A stretch of 64,000 nucleotides of DNA from assembly GCA_007570785.1 (NCBI GenBank), contig ML660777.1:6965820-7029819 (forward strand), in the 5' to 3' direction. A model generated the notes under the pieces. It worked only from the letters and a program-made list of their open reading frames with translations. It searched no databases and was not told the origin of the DNA. Source of the DNA: Antilocapra americana (taxonomy: Eukaryota; Chordata; Mammalia; Artiodactyla; Antilocapridae). This document shows positions 25,055-36,620 of this stretch, piece by piece (position 1 is the first letter of the stretch; every line of letters begins with the position of its first letter). The position numbers were made by a program, and so were the translations under genes.

Positions 25055-25345
25055 AATGAAACACACTCACAGATACAGAGAGCACATGGGTGAATGCCAG
25101 AGGAAAGAGAGCAGAGGACTGGAAAAAAATAGATGAAGTGGTTTAAGAGGTACAAACCTCCATTTATATAATAAATGTTACTGGGATGAAATATACAGCA
25201 TAAGAAATCTGGTCAATAATACTGTAATAACTTTGGGGACAGCTGATGACTAGACTTATTATGGTGATAATTTCATTATTTATGAAAATTTTAAATCATT
25301 GTGTAGTATGTCTGAAAGAAACATAAGTCACTAACTATATTTCTA
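25055..25345 (+). repeat. Probable old L1 3' UTR
   Basis: acactcacagatacagagag, atgaatgccagaggaaag-like text and actagacttattatggtgat, then cattgtgtagtatgtctgaa, follow the order of old L1 3' UTRs. Confidence 0.5.
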
Positions 25346-25489
25346 TTAAAAAAAGAAATATATAAGTGCGAATGTAAGAACAATATGATGATATAATTGT
25401 AGAATTAGTTCCTACTAGCTGATAACTTGAATTGAGGCATGCATTTTATAAAACATTGTATAGCATCTGTAAAATGAAAATTACCAGTA

Positions 25490-26165
25490 TTGCTGAAAGA
25501 ACTTGGAGACCTAAATGAATGGAGTGATGTATTGTGTTCATAAATTAGAACACTCAACACAGTAGACATTGATTCTCTCGATAACTTTTTAAAGGTTTAA
25601 TGCAATTCTTATCAAAATTCCCACAAAGCTTTCATTCACATAGACTAACATATTCTGAAATTTATACCAAAATGCTCAGATTATAGAATAGTTGAAACAA
25701 TCTTGACAAGGAAGAAGGTTCAAGGAATCATTCTACCCCACATTAAGTCTTAACAAGTACCTATATTGTGAATATTGGTGAAGAGATAAAGACATAAATG
25801 ATTCAAAATGGAGAACACATGAAAAAGGCCCACATTGATTTATCTGAATTTTGACAAATATGCAAAAGCAATTCAGTGGAGGAGGGACAGCTGGTTGGAG
25901 ACATATGGAGCAGTCAGATATCCACAGGCAAAAAACAAATCTTGACTTACATCTCATACCTTATTTAAAAAAACAAAAAACAAACCTCAAAATGCATCCA
26001 AGACTTAAATATAAAATGTAAAACTATAAAATGTTTAGGAAAAACACATTGATCAAAATATCCAGAATCCACGGCTGAGTAGTGTTCTTAGACTTGACAA
26101 GAAAAGCATAATTTATAAAATAAAAAGTATATAAATAAAACCTCATCAAAGTGAAATAATACCAA
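25490..26165 (+). repeat. Old L1 ORF2 fragment
   Basis: Decayed ORF2: tttaatgcaattcttatcaa, attcccacaaagctttc, tggagaacacatgaaaaagg-type text, cttgacttacatctcatacc and aatgcatccaagacttaaat. Many stops and indels. Confidence 0.65.
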
Positions 26166-26720
26166 AAAAAGTGTCTTGGAATGTTGATAGTTTCTACTTT
26201 TTGTAAGTTGTATCATCTAGATCTACCTATGTGGTGAAGTTATTAAAACTTACTTTTCTCAATTAAAAGTTCATCTTAATTTTTTTTTAAAAATTTCAAA
26301 ATAGCACAGCATGAAAAAGAGAAAGTAATTTACAACAGCTGGTTATTGGAGAAATTTTTCACAAGCTCTATTATCTGTAGACAGATAAGATTGCTAATTT
26401 TCATCATTAACAAATGTTTTGGGTAATGGTTTCTACAGTTGTGTGCATAGTCCTTGTATGAAATGTGCTCAAATGTGTATTTGATTATCTTAGTTGATCT
26501 TAAGAGTCTGATAGATTCTGTGTAGCTCTTTCTCTGGAAAGTCTGCAACAAGCCATATGAAATCTATTTCAAATAGGGTTGTATTTTTAGAAGATGGCAT
26601 ACACTCTGTAGCTCTCTAATTAATCTCACTCAGGCTTTCAAGTCATTTAACATCTGACGGAAAGGATGGGAAAATTCATGAGAAACAGTTTTTATGAATT
26701 TGTAATACTATGTCTTGTTA
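26166..26720. other. Unrecognised AT-rich sequence
   Basis: Nothing recognised; a 73-codon frame on the minus strand (26330-26551) has no supporting motif. Confidence 0.45.
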
Positions 26721-26936
26721 GGGGATCCCCAGTGGCTCAAAGCAGGTAAAAAATTTACCTTCAATGCAGGCGCTTCAGGAGATGTGGGTTCAATTCCTGG
26801 TTGGGAAGATCCCCTGGAAAAGGAAAGGGCAACCCACAGCATTGTTCTTACCTGGAAAATTCCAAGGACAGAGCAGCCTGGTGGGCTACAGTCCATGGAT
26901 CGCAGAGTTGAACACAACTGAACACACAGAGATGAA
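26721..26936 (+). repeat. Bov-tA SINE
   Basis: ggggatccccagtggctc head, gatcccctggaaaaggaaag linker, gcctggtgggctacagtcca tail and aacacaactgaacacac end. The head is mutated. Confidence 0.9.
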
Positions 26937-27662
26937 CAACCACAAAGTATAATATACTGGCTCTTCCTTTGTCCTGAAATGGTGCTTGTATTCTGGTCTA
27001 ATTTATTTTTTTTTAATTTTATATTGAAGTACAATTGATTAATAATGTATTTGTTTCAACACACATCCATCACAGCGTAGCAAGTGATTCAGTTTTATAT
27101 ATATACATACAAGTGTCTATACTTTTTCAAATTGTTTTCCCATTTAGGTTATTATAGAACATTGAGCAGAGTTCCCTGTACTATACAGTGGTTCCTCATT
27201 GGTTATCTATTTTAAATATAGTAGTGTGCACATATCAATCCCAAATGCCCAATCTATCCCTCCCTCCTATCCCTTCCTCCTCGGTGACCATAAGTTTGTT
27301 CCCTGAGTCTATGAGTCTGTTTTGTAAATAAGTTCATTTGTATTATTTAGATTCTATGTATAAGCTATACCATAGGATATTTGCCTTTCTCTGTCTGACT
27401 TACTTCACTTAGAATGATAATCTCCAGATCCATAAATGTTGCAAATGCTGTGATTTTATTCTTTTTAATGACTGAGTAATGTTCCATTGAATATATGTAC
27501 CCATCTTCATTATCCATCCATCTGTTGATGGACATTTAGATTTCTTCCATGTCTTTTCTATGGTAAACCACACTGTGATGAACACTGAGGTGCATGTAGC
27601 CTTTTGAACCATGTTTTTCTCTGGATATATGCCCAAGAGTGGAATTGCTAGCTCAAAAAAAT

Positions 27663-27678
27663 GGCAATTTTATTTTTA
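27663..27678. repeat. Target-site duplication, right end of young L1 (3' side)
   Basis: ggcaattttattttta matches 32970-32985 (ggcaattctattttta) with one mismatch in 16. Confidence 0.85.
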
Positions 27679-27976
27679 TTTATTTATTTTTTTAAATTGT
27701 TTTTGCCATACATTGTCATGATATCACCATGGGTTTACATATGCTTCCCCTCCGGAACCCCCCTCCCTCCTCCCTCCCCCCAGGGAAATCTCGCTGCACC
27801 AGTCCCGAGCATCAATCCTGGGCTGGCAATTGATTAGACACATGACAATTAACATGCTTCAATGCCCTTCTCCCATATCATCCCACCCTTACCCTCATCC
27901 ACAGAGTCCACGAGTCTATTCTATACATGTGCGTTCCTTTTGTTGTCCCGCATGTTGGGTTCTTGTTACCGTTTTT

Positions 27977-30900
27977 CTAAATTCCATATATATGCGTTAA
28001 TATACTGTATTGTTGTTTTTGCTTCTGGCTTACTTCACTCTGGATAATGGGCTCCAGTTTCGTCCATCTGAGTAGAATTGCTTCAAATGAATTTTTTTTT
28101 AATGCTGAGTAATATTCCATTGTGTATATGTACCACAGCTTTCTTATCTATTCGTCAGTTGATGGGCATCTAGGTTGCTTCCATGTCTTGGCTATTGTAA
28201 ACAATGCAGCGATGAACATTGGGGTACACGTGGCTCTTTCAATTCTGGTTTCCTCGGTGTATATGCCCAGCAGTGGGATTGCTGGGTCATATGGCAGGAC
28301 TATTTGCAGCTTTTTAAGGAACCTCCACACTGTTTTCCATAGTGGCTGTACTAGTTTGCATTCCCACCAACAGTGTAAGAGGGTTCCCTTTTCTCCACAT
28401 CCTCTCCAGCATTTATTGCTTGTGGACTTTTGGATGGCAGCCATTCTGACTGGTGTAAAGTGGTACCTCATTGTGGTTTTGATTTGCATTTCTCTGATAA
28501 TGAGTGATGTTGAACATCTTTTCATGTGTTTGTTAGCCATTTTTATATCTTCTTTGGAGAAATGTCTGTTAAGTTCTTTGGCCCACTTTTTAATTGGGTT
28601 GTTTATTTTTCTAGAATGTAGCTGCAGGAGTTGTTTGTATATTTTTGAGATTAATTGTTTGTCTGTTGCTTCATTGGCTATTATTTTCTCCCATTCTGAA
28701 GGCTGTCTTTTCACCTTGCTTATAGTTTCCTTGGTTGTGCAAAAGCTTTTAATTTTAATTAGGTCCCATTTGTTTATTCGTGTTTTTATTTCCAATATTC
28801 TGGGAGGTGGGTCATGGAGTATCCCGCTTTGGGTTATGGCAGAGAGTGTTTTGCCTATGTTATCCTCTAGGAGTTTTATAGTTTCTGGTCGTATGCTTAG
28901 ATCTTTGATCCATTTTGAGTTTATCTTTGTGTATGGTGTTAGAAAGTGATCTAGTTTCATTCTTTTACAAGTGGCTGTCCAGTTTTCCCAGCACCACTTG
29001 TTAAAGAGGTTGTCTTTTCTCCATTGTATATTCTTGCCTCCTTTGTCAAAGATAAGGTGTCCATACATGCGTGGATTTATCTCTGGGCTTTCTATTCTGT
29101 TCCATTGATCTATATTTCTGTCTTTGTGCCAGTACCATACTGTCTTAATGACTGTGGATTTGTAGTATAGCCTAAAGTCAGGTAGGTTGATTCCGCCAGT
29201 TCCATTCTTCTTTCTCAAGATTGCTTTGGCTATACGAGGTTTTTTGTATTTCCATACAAATTGAGAAATTATTTGTTCTAATTCTTTGAAAAAGACCTCT
29301 GGTAGCTTGATAGGAATTGCATTGAATCTATAGATTGCTTTGGGTAGTATACTCATTTTCACTATATTGATTCTTCCAATCCACAAACACGGCACATTTC
29401 TCCATCTGTTTGTGTCCTCCTTGATTTCTTTCATCAGTGTTCTATAGTTTTCTATATACAAGTCTTTTGATTCTTTAGGTAGAAATATTCCTAAGTATTT
29501 TATTCTTTTTGTTTCGATGGTGAATGGAATTGTTTCCTTAATTTCTCTTTCTGATTTCTCACTGTTAGTGTATAGGAATGCCAGGGATTTCTGTGTGTTG
29601 ATTTTGTATCCTGAAACTTTTCTATATTCACTGATTAGCTCTAGTAATTTTCTCGTAGAGTCTTTAGGGTTTTCAATATAGAGGATCATGTCATCTGCAA
29701 ACAGAGAGAGTTTTACTTCTTCTTTTCCAATCTGGATTCCTTTGATTTCTTTATCTGCTATGATTGCTGTGGCCAAGACTTCCAAAACTATGTTGAATAG
29801 TAGTGGTGAGAGTGGGCACCCTTGTCTTGTCCCTGATTTCAGGGGGAATGCTTCCAGCTTTTCACCATTGAGGATAATGTTTGCTGTGGGTTTGTCATAT
29901 ATAGCTTTTATTATGTTGAGGTATGTTCCTTCTATTCCTACTTTTTGGAGGGTTTTTATCATAAATGGATGTTGAATTTTGTCAAAGGCTTTCTCTGCAT
30001 CTATTGAGATAATCATGTGATTTTTATTTTTCAATTTGTTAATGTGGTGTATTACATTGATCGATTTACGAATATTGAAGAATCCTTGCATCCCTGGGAT
30101 AAAGCCTACTTGATCATGATGTATGATCTTTTTGATGTGTTGTTGGATTCTATTTGCTAGAATTTTGTTGAGGATTTTTGCGTCTAAGTTCATCAGTGAT
30201 ATTGGCCTGTAGTTTTCTTTTTTTGTGGCATCTTTGCCGGGTTTTGGAATTAGGGTGATGGAGGCCTCATAGAATGAGTTTGGAAGTTTACCTTCGTCTG
30301 CAATTTTCTGGAAGAGTTTGAGTAGAATAGGTGTTAGCTCTTCTCTAAATTTTTAGTAGAATTCAGCTGTGAAGCCATCTGGTCCTGGGCTTTTGTTTTT
30401 TGGAAGATTTCTGATTACGGTTTCAATTTCCGTGCTTGTGATGGGTCTATTAATATTATCTATCTCTTCCTGGTTTAGTCTTGGAAAGTTATACTTTTCT
30501 AGGAATTTGTCCATTTCATCCAAATTGTCCAGTTTATTTGCATATAGTTGCTGATAATAGTCTCTTATGATCCTTTGTATTTCTGTGTTTTCTGTTGTGA
30601 TCTCTCCGTTTTCTTTTCTAATTCTGTTGATTTGGTTCTTCTCCCTTTGTTTCTTGATGAGTCTGGCTAATGGTTTGTCAATTTTATTTATCTTCTCAAA
30701 GAACCAGTTTTTGGCTTGGTTGATTTTTGCTATGGTCACTTTTGTTTCCTTTGCATTTATTTCTGCCCTGATCTTTAAGATTTCTTTCCTTCTACTAGAC
30801 CTGGGCTTCTGCATCTCTTCCCTTTCTAGTTGCTTTAGGTGTATAGTAAGGTCATTTATTTGATTTTTCTCTTGTTTCCTGAGGTGAGCTTGTATTGCTA

Positions 30901-31793
30901 TGAACTTTCCCCTTAGCATTGCTTTCACAGTGTCCCATAGGTTTTGGGCTGTTGTGTTTTCATTTTCATTCGTTTCCATGCATAACTGAATTTCATTTTT
31001 AATTTCTTCTGTGATTTGTTGGTTATTCAGCAGTGTGTTGTTGAGCCTCCATATGTTGGAAGTTTTGAAAGGTTTTCTCCTGTAGTTGATATCTAATCTC
31101 ACTGCATTGTGGTCAGAAAAGATGCTTGGGATGATTTCAATATTTTTGAATTTATCAAGGTTAGATTTATGGCCCAGGATGTTATGTATCCTGGAGAAGG
31201 TCCTGTGTGCACTTGAGAAAAAGGTGAAATTCCTTGTTTTGGGGTGGAATGACCTATAGATATCAATTAGGTCTAGTTGGTCTATTGTATCATTTAAAGT
31301 TTGAATTTCCTTGTTACTTTTCTGTCTAGTTGATCTGTCCATTGGTGTGAGTGGTGTATTAAAGTCTCCCACTATTATTGTGTTGTTGTTGATTTCCCCT
31401 TTCATACTTGTTAGCATTTGCCTTACATATTGTGGAGCTCCTTTGTTAGGTGCATAAATATTTATAATTGTTATTTCTTCTTCCTGGATTGATCCTTTGA
31501 TCATTATGTAATGTCCATCTTTATCTCTTTTCACTGCCTTTATTTTAAAGTCTACTTTATCTGATATGAGTATTGCCACTCCTGCTTTCTTTTGGTCTTT
31601 ATTCGCATGGAATATTTTTTTCCAGCCTTTAACTTTCAGTCTATATGTGTCCCTAGGTTTGAGGTGGGTCTTGTAGACAACATATATAGGGGTCTTGTTT
31701 CTATATCCAATTGGCCAATCTTTGTCTTTTGGTTGGGGCATTCAGCCCATTTACATTTAAGGTAATTATTGATAAGTATGATCCCGCTGCCAT
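27977..31793 (-). pseudogene. L1 ORF2 (endonuclease-reverse transcriptase), inactivated
   Basis: ORF2 normally nicks target DNA and copies the L1 RNA into it. The start [19 protein letters not shown] is at 31793 and the family's usual HIYGI-stop end is at 27977, so the span (about 1270 codons) is full length. Lesions: a TAG at 31701-31703 (codon 31); a 2-bp deletion near 31671 that removes the catalytic Glu of the LQETHL motif and shifts frame; Asp to His at 31184-31186 (RIDHIL motif reads RIHNIL); a TAA at 30353-30355; a TAG at 28148-28150. Preserved: endonuclease blocks VGDFNTPL and SDHNAV, the reverse transcriptase FADD motif near 29687-29701, and the C-terminal Cys/His motif CX3CX7HX4C (about 28358-28411). 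Two long open pieces remain (30353-31741 and 28148-30193). Few lesions over 3.8 kb point to a fairly recent insertion. Confidence 0.93.
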
Positions 31794-31844
31794 TTATTTT
31801 ATTGTTTTGGGTTCCGGATTATCTATCCCATCTGTGTTTCCTAT

Positions 31845-32768
31845 CTAGGCAAGTTCCTTTAGCATTCGTTGGAGGGCTGGTTTGGTGTTGCTGAATTCTC
31901 TCAGTTTCTGCTTGTCTGAGAAAATTTTGAATTCTCCTTCAAATTTGAATGAGATCCTTGCTGGGTACAGTAGTCGGGGTTGTAGATTGTTTTCTTCCAT
32001 GACTTTAAGTATGTTTTGCCATTCCCTTCTGGCCTGAAGCGTTTCTGTTGAGAGATCAGCTGTTATCCTTATGGGATTCCCCTTGTGAGTTATTTTTTGC
32101 TTCTCCCTTGCTGCTTTTAATATTTGGTCTTTGTATTTGATATTTGCTAATTTGATTAATATGTGTCTTGGGGTGTCCCGCTTGGGGTTCATTCTATTTG
32201 GGACTCTCTGTGTTTCTTGGACCTGAGTGGCTATTTGCTTCCCCAATTTAGGGAAGTTTTCTACAATTATCTCTTCAAGAATTTTCTGATGGTCTTTCTT
32301 TTTGTCTTCTTCTGGGACTCCTATGATTCGAATATTGGTGTGTTTAATATTGTCCCAGAGGTCTCTAAGATTGTCCTCATTTCTTTTAATTCTTTTTTCA
32401 TTTTTCCTTTCTGTTTCATTTATTTCTGCCATTCTGTCTTCTACCTCACTTATTCTGTCTTCTATCTCTGTTATTCTACTGTTGGTTCCCTCCAGGGTGT
32501 TTTTGATCTCATTTATTGCATTATTTATTGTATTTTGACTCTTTTTCATTTCTTCTAAGTCCTTGTTAAAGCTTACCTGCATCTTCTCAATCCTTGCCTG
32601 CAGGTTATTGAGCTGCAACTCCAACTTATTTTTCAGGTTTTGGATCATTTTCACTATCATTATTCGGAATTCTTTGTCAGGTAGACTTCCTATCTCTTCG
32701 TCTTTTGTTTGGACTAGGGGGTATTTATCCTGTTCCTTTACTTGCTGGGTATTTCTCTGCCTTTTCAT
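31845..32768 (-). CDS. L1 ORF1 protein, intact 307-codon frame
   Basis: ORF1p is the L1 RNA-binding chaperone; it forms trimers and coats L1 RNA in the cytoplasmic particle. The start ATG at 32768 gives MKRQRNTQQVKEQD, the family's usual start. Residues about 35-140 form a long heptad-rich coiled coil (IVKMIQNLKNKLELQLNN, ISEVEDRMAEINETERK). An RRM-like part follows at about 147-235 (NIRIIGVPEEDKKKDH, PRHILIKL). The C-terminal domain (THKGNPIRITADLS, LQARREWQNIL, LLYPARISF) is complete. Stop TAG is at 31845-31847, 51 nt before the ORF2 start. The length is normal and no lesion is visible. Expression would need a promoter, which this shortened element may lack. Confidence 0.85.
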   Translation of the reverse strand: MKRQRNTQQVKEQDKYPLVQTKDEEIGSLPDKEFRIMIVKMIQNLKNKLELQLNNLQARIEKMQVSFNKDLEEMKKSQNTINNAINEIKNTLEGTNSRITEIEDRISEVEDRMAEINETERKNEKRIKRNEDNLRDLWDNIKHTNIRIIGVPEEDKKKDHQKILEEIIVENFPKLGKQIATQVQETQRVPNRMNPKRDTPRHILIKLANIKYKDQILKAAREKQKITHKGNPIRITADLSTETLQARREWQNILKVMEENNLQPRLLYPARISFKFEGEFKIFSDKQKLREFSNTKPALQRMLKELA

Positions 32769-32969
32769 CTTGTTTATCTTGCTGTGTTGTCCCTTTATTG
32801 TGGGGATTCCTCTCTGTGGGAGGGGTTGGATGTGTGGTTTGTCGAAGTTTCCTGGATGGGAAGGCTTGTGTGGTTTTCTGGTGGGTGAGTCTAGGTTTCC
32901 TCACTGTTACTAGCAAGAGATAAGAATGGGGAGAAAGCAGTCAAGCCAATGATCTCACTCCCAGGTAGC

Positions 32970-32985
32970 GGCAATTCTATTTTTA
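32970..32985. repeat. Target-site duplication, 5' side of young L1
   Basis: ggcaattctattttta, partner of 27663-27678. It continues directly into the older L1 ORF2 sequence. Confidence 0.85.
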
Positions 32986-33302
32986 GCTTTGTAAGAAAAC
33001 TACTGTTCTCCATAGGGACTGCACCAATTTACATTCCCACCAATAGTGTAGGAGGGTTTCCTTTGCTCCACACCTGTCCAGCCTATTTTTTATAGATTTT
33101 CTTAATGACCATTCTGACCAGTGTGAGGTGATATCTCATTGTGGTTTTGATTTGCATTTTTCTAATAATTAGTGATGTTGAGCATCTTTTCATGTGCCTC
33201 TTGGCCCTCTGTATGTCTTCTTTGAAGAAATGTCTGTTAAGGTCCTCTGTCCAATTTTTGATTGGTTTGATTGTTTGATATTGAATCACATAAGCTGATT
33301 TA

Positions 33303-35029
33303 TAGTCCTACGAAATAATTAATTAATCTAGAAGAGTGTGCAAAACATGGCAGTGTAATAATCTTAAAACAATATAAAAATAGAGTATAAAATTTATTCT
33401 TATATTGTTTTGTTTTCAAAAGGGAATGTCCTTAAAAGCTTCCACAGTGATAATAAAAGTCTTTATAAAATTGAAGCTGTTTCTCACACTCCATTAAACT
33501 ACCCCTTTTATCTTTGAAATTGATGGGAAAGCAAAATATTTATACTACATTGACTTCACTTTTTAAATTGCTTTTTGAGAAGGAAAGTAAAAACTAAAAC
33601 AAATATGCTTGAGACTCAAGAAGTGCTCAAATACATCTATTTTGCAAGGATCATTAAAGCTTTGCATCTCTGTTGTACTATAACTGATTTACATTAGAGT
33701 GATAACCTAGAACACTGTAGAACATTTTTAATAATTAAAAATATAATTTTCCCCAGATTAAGAAAGAATAATGTATTTTGTATCATGGAGGAAATCCACA
33801 GAAAATGGACAGCCAAATTTCCTTTCCCTTATTCATACAATTTAAGGGCTGATTTTTAAGCTTGAAAGTTATGAATATAAACTCCTTCAAACATCTTAGC
33901 ATGCACACCTATAACAACTTTTAGGAACTGTGGAACACTTCTAATTTTCAAATTTTTTAATGTGAATATTGATGAAATAATAAATTATAGAAGGCCAATA
34001 GAAAGCAACTTACTAGACTCTAAAGAGTCATATGTGGAGAACTTGCTAAAATCCTCTATAAGTAGTATTTCATTTCTAGGTAAACAACAAGAGATTTCTT
34101 TTTCCTGTTGTTGATAGTTTTCAGTGTGGTCCAATGTAGCCCAAAGGTACTTAAGTGTATGATAATTAATGAAAACACAGGTGATAGATTCATATATTCT
34201 GTATCAGCAAGTTATTTTATTTTTTCATTTTCACTCGTGTGTGAATTTTAATATAAATATAAGGCACAAATAACCAAGACAAGTCAAACTGTTTCAGTAA
34301 ATAAATTTCAGAAATTCCACATTAGAACAAGTATAAATAAATTTGTTAAATTGTTCTGTACAATGCCAGTTTTTAAACATTTTAAAACCAATAAATTTCT
34401 TATTGGAGGCAGCTAAATGTTTTTTGTCAGCTTTTTATGATATAGTACATTTCATCTGTTGACTGTACTTTCCTAGCACAAATACATTTTTGCCATGTTG
34501 GTTCTCTGTGCTATCCCTGTAACCATTCTATTAAAATGAATGCATTCTTTATAAAAATTTTCCTCACTCACTGAAGTCAGAAGATGTGAGTTTTGTGCCC
34601 TGCCTTGTCAAATCATAAGATTAAGTGGGTCTTAGGTTTGTCATTTGCAAAACAAGATTGGTCTAGTTGACATCCAAGCCTCTATTGAACAAATTATTGT
34701 GAGTCCCCCTGCTCCATTGTGCTAAGTACTGAGGATAAGAAGATAAATTTAAGGAAGAAAAACTCATTATACACTACGAATCTTTCTCAGCCTCTAAAAT
34801 AGTACAATATCATAATATTGTTAATGAATCTCCATTAAGCTGCACCACGATTTCTTTATTAGCCTGTGAAATTAATTAGAAGCATTGCAAAGGGTTCATT
34901 ATTTTTTTTTCTACTTTAATGAAAGTGTTTAATGAAAGGGCTACTGTTTGTGGAAAGCAGAGATGGAGAGAAATGATTTGCTGCTAACCCACCCCCCCCA
35001 TTAACTCTTTATCTTCTCCTTCTCAATAG
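33303..35029. other. Mostly unrecognised AT-rich sequence
   Basis: No gene is seen. 34560-34740 may hold a decayed MIR or L2 (agaagatgtgagttttgtgc, then tgctaagtactgaggataag). Confidence 0.4.
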
Positions 35030-35215
35030 ATGTGCCTCTGGACTCAGATTTGATTCAAAATCTCTTGATCTATTGTGTAACCATGGGAAGTTCTTTAATT
35101 TTTCCATGCCTCAGTTTCCTTATCTATCAATAGGGGATTGTAATAGGGCCTGAACAGAGTCTAGAGCAGGTGAAATGACACTATGTTTTGAAAAGTAGTT
35201 GGCTTGAAAAGGCAT
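35030..35215 (+). repeat. MIR SINE
   Basis: atgtgcctctggactcagat, tgtgtaaccatgggaagttc, catgcctcagtttccttatc and ctatcaataggggattgtaa follow the MIR consensus in sense order. Confidence 0.7.
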
Positions 35216-35426
35216 GGTAAATCCTTGGAAAATATTATAGTCTCTTGGTACTGTAATAGTCAAGGGTCTTTCTTTCCTTCTGTATTTAGTTCTGTCCTTA
35301 TTCATTCTTCAGCTTGGTTTCCCCAGCTCTGGTTTTCTCTGTTTCAATCCACTCCCACACTGATAACTGGAGTTTAGGTATGATTCTATCATACCGTTGT
35401 TTGACACAGTCAGTGCTTTTTACAAC

Positions 35427-35556
35427 ATGCTGGTGGTTTAGTCACTAAGTTGTATCTGACTCTTGTGGTCCCATGGACTGTAGCCTGCCAGGCTCCTCTG
35501 TCCATGGGACTCTCCAGGCAAGAATATTGGAGTGGGTTGCTATTTCCTTCTCCTCA
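35427..35556 (-). repeat. Bov-tA SINE, BovB-derived tail only
   Basis: gtcactaagttgtatctgac to gttgctatttccttctcctc. The tRNA-like head is absent and the copy stops in unrelated sequence. Confidence 0.85.
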
Positions 35557-35624
35557 ACCCTGTTTCCCTAAACTTATTTTCTGGAAGTTCCCTTCTAGGT
35601 CTTATACTTCAGTTGCCTTTTATC

Positions 35625-35845
35625 TTTTTTTTTTTCAAATGGAAGTATAGCTGATTTACAATGTTTCAGGTGTATAGCCCAAGTGATTCAGTATATGTAT
35701 ATGTATATATATTCTTTTCAGATTCATTTCCATTATAGGTTATTACAAGACATTGGTTATTACTGTGCTATACAGTAGGTCCTTGTTTATTTTATATACA
35801 GTAGTGTGTATCTGTTAATCCCAGATTCCTAACATTCCTTATTAC
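35625..35845 (-). repeat. L1 3' UTR fragment (cetartiodactyl type)
   Basis: T-run, then tatagctgatttacaatgtt, agattcatttccattatag, gctatacagtaggtccttgt and cagtagtgtgtatctgttaa. Confidence 0.8.
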
Positions 35846-35942
35846 TGGGTTGTTTTGTGAACATTACACTTCCAGCATTGCCTCAGTTTTTGTCTGTATA
35901 TGTTCTCCTTTTCTGCTTAGCCTGCATCTTGCCCCTTTCTTT

Positions 35943-36023
35943 CTCCAAAAGAATTATCAACTCTAATGCCTCCAAAAGAATCATCAACTCTAATGCCTCC
36001 AAAGGATTCATCAACTCTAATGC
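35943..36023 (+). repeat. 27-bp minisatellite, three copies
   Basis: Three adjacent 27-bp units (35943-35969, 35970-35996, 35997-36023) of the form ctccaaaagaatcatcaac plus tctaatgc, with one to three differences between units. Because 27 is a multiple of three, the unit reads as a nine-residue repeat in one frame, but no gene context supports coding. Confidence 0.92.
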
Positions 36024-36408
36024 AGTAAAATACTTATATCTTATAGTACATTGTACACTGTGAAAGTTGTTGCAATTAATGCGTCTGATTGTACTAGTCA
36101 ATTTTATGTTTTTTGAGGACAGGTCAAGAACTACCAAGTACATTGCTAATCCTCAAGGCTTAGTGACTTGGAGAAATTTTGAAAAACAATTTAATGAGAA
36201 AATGCAACATGATTTACATCTCAAAAGCTCTAGAAAGGAATTTGGAATTTCACTTGAGAAAGAAGTGTACAGTATTGAATAGGGTGTATAGACTGTGTTG
36301 CCATGATAACTGGATTTCTACAAAACATTTTACCCTTTCTTTCTGTCTTGGAGGAAAAGAAGTTAGATCTTTGCTTTTCGAGGAGTTTAACATTAATTTT
36401 AAGTATGT
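36024..36408. other. Unrecognised sequence
   Basis: Nothing recognised; 71- and 79-codon plus-strand frames here lack motifs. Confidence 0.45.
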
Positions 36409-36419
36409 ATTCACTTAGA

Positions 36420-36620
36420 CGGGCTTTCCTGGTGACTCAGTGATAAAATCTGCCTGCCAATGAGGAGACATAGGTTTGATTCCTGGGTCAGGAAGATCCC
36501 CTGAGAAGGGAATGGAAAGCCATTCCAGTATTCTTGCCTGGGGAATCCCATGGATAGAGGAGTCTGAGAGCTACAGTCTATGGGGTCACTAAGAGTCAGA
36601 TGCAACAGCGACTGAGCAGA
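36420..36620 (+). repeat. Bov-tA SINE with 11-bp target duplication
   Basis: cgggctttcctggtgactca to cagcgactgagcaga. Perfect duplications attcacttaga are at 36409-36419 and 36621-36631. Confidence 0.95.

Larger units (their letters stand above)
27679..32969 (-). mobile_element. Young bovine-type L1, about 5.3 kb, nested in older L1
   Basis: The element holds, in reverse orientation, a short leader (32769-32969), ORF1 (31845-32768), a 51-nt spacer, ORF2 (27977-31793) and a 3' UTR with the G-rich run (here C-rich, cctccctcctccctcccc) and a weak A/T-rich tail. Flanking 16-bp duplications fix both ends. Relative to the full-length bovine L1 I remember, the 5' UTR is much shorter, so the copy is either 5'-truncated or internally shortened. 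It cannot move by itself because ORF2 is broken. Confidence 0.92.
27005..33302 (-). repeat. Older L1, split by a younger L1
   Basis: The right side of the older element (27005-27662) is its 3' UTR and ORF2 end (cattgagcagagttccctgt, tctttttaatgactgagtaa, catctgttgatggacattta). ORF2 sequence resumes at 32970-33302 (ggactgcaccaatttacatt, gaccagtgtgaggtgatatc, cttttcatgtgcctcttgg). The two halves join in register once the young L1 is removed. Coding is decayed; the piece at 33083-33289 still reads as an ORF2 C-terminal segment on the minus strand. Confidence 0.88.

Noticed and set aside
28122..28949. 275-codon open frame on the plus strand
   Set aside because: It is the antisense of L1 ORF2; the minus strand reads clear L1 protein with the Cys/His motif.
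31845..32768. ORF1 as a host gene
   Set aside because: Coiled coil, RRM-like and C-terminal blocks and the position before ORF2 identify it as L1 ORF1.
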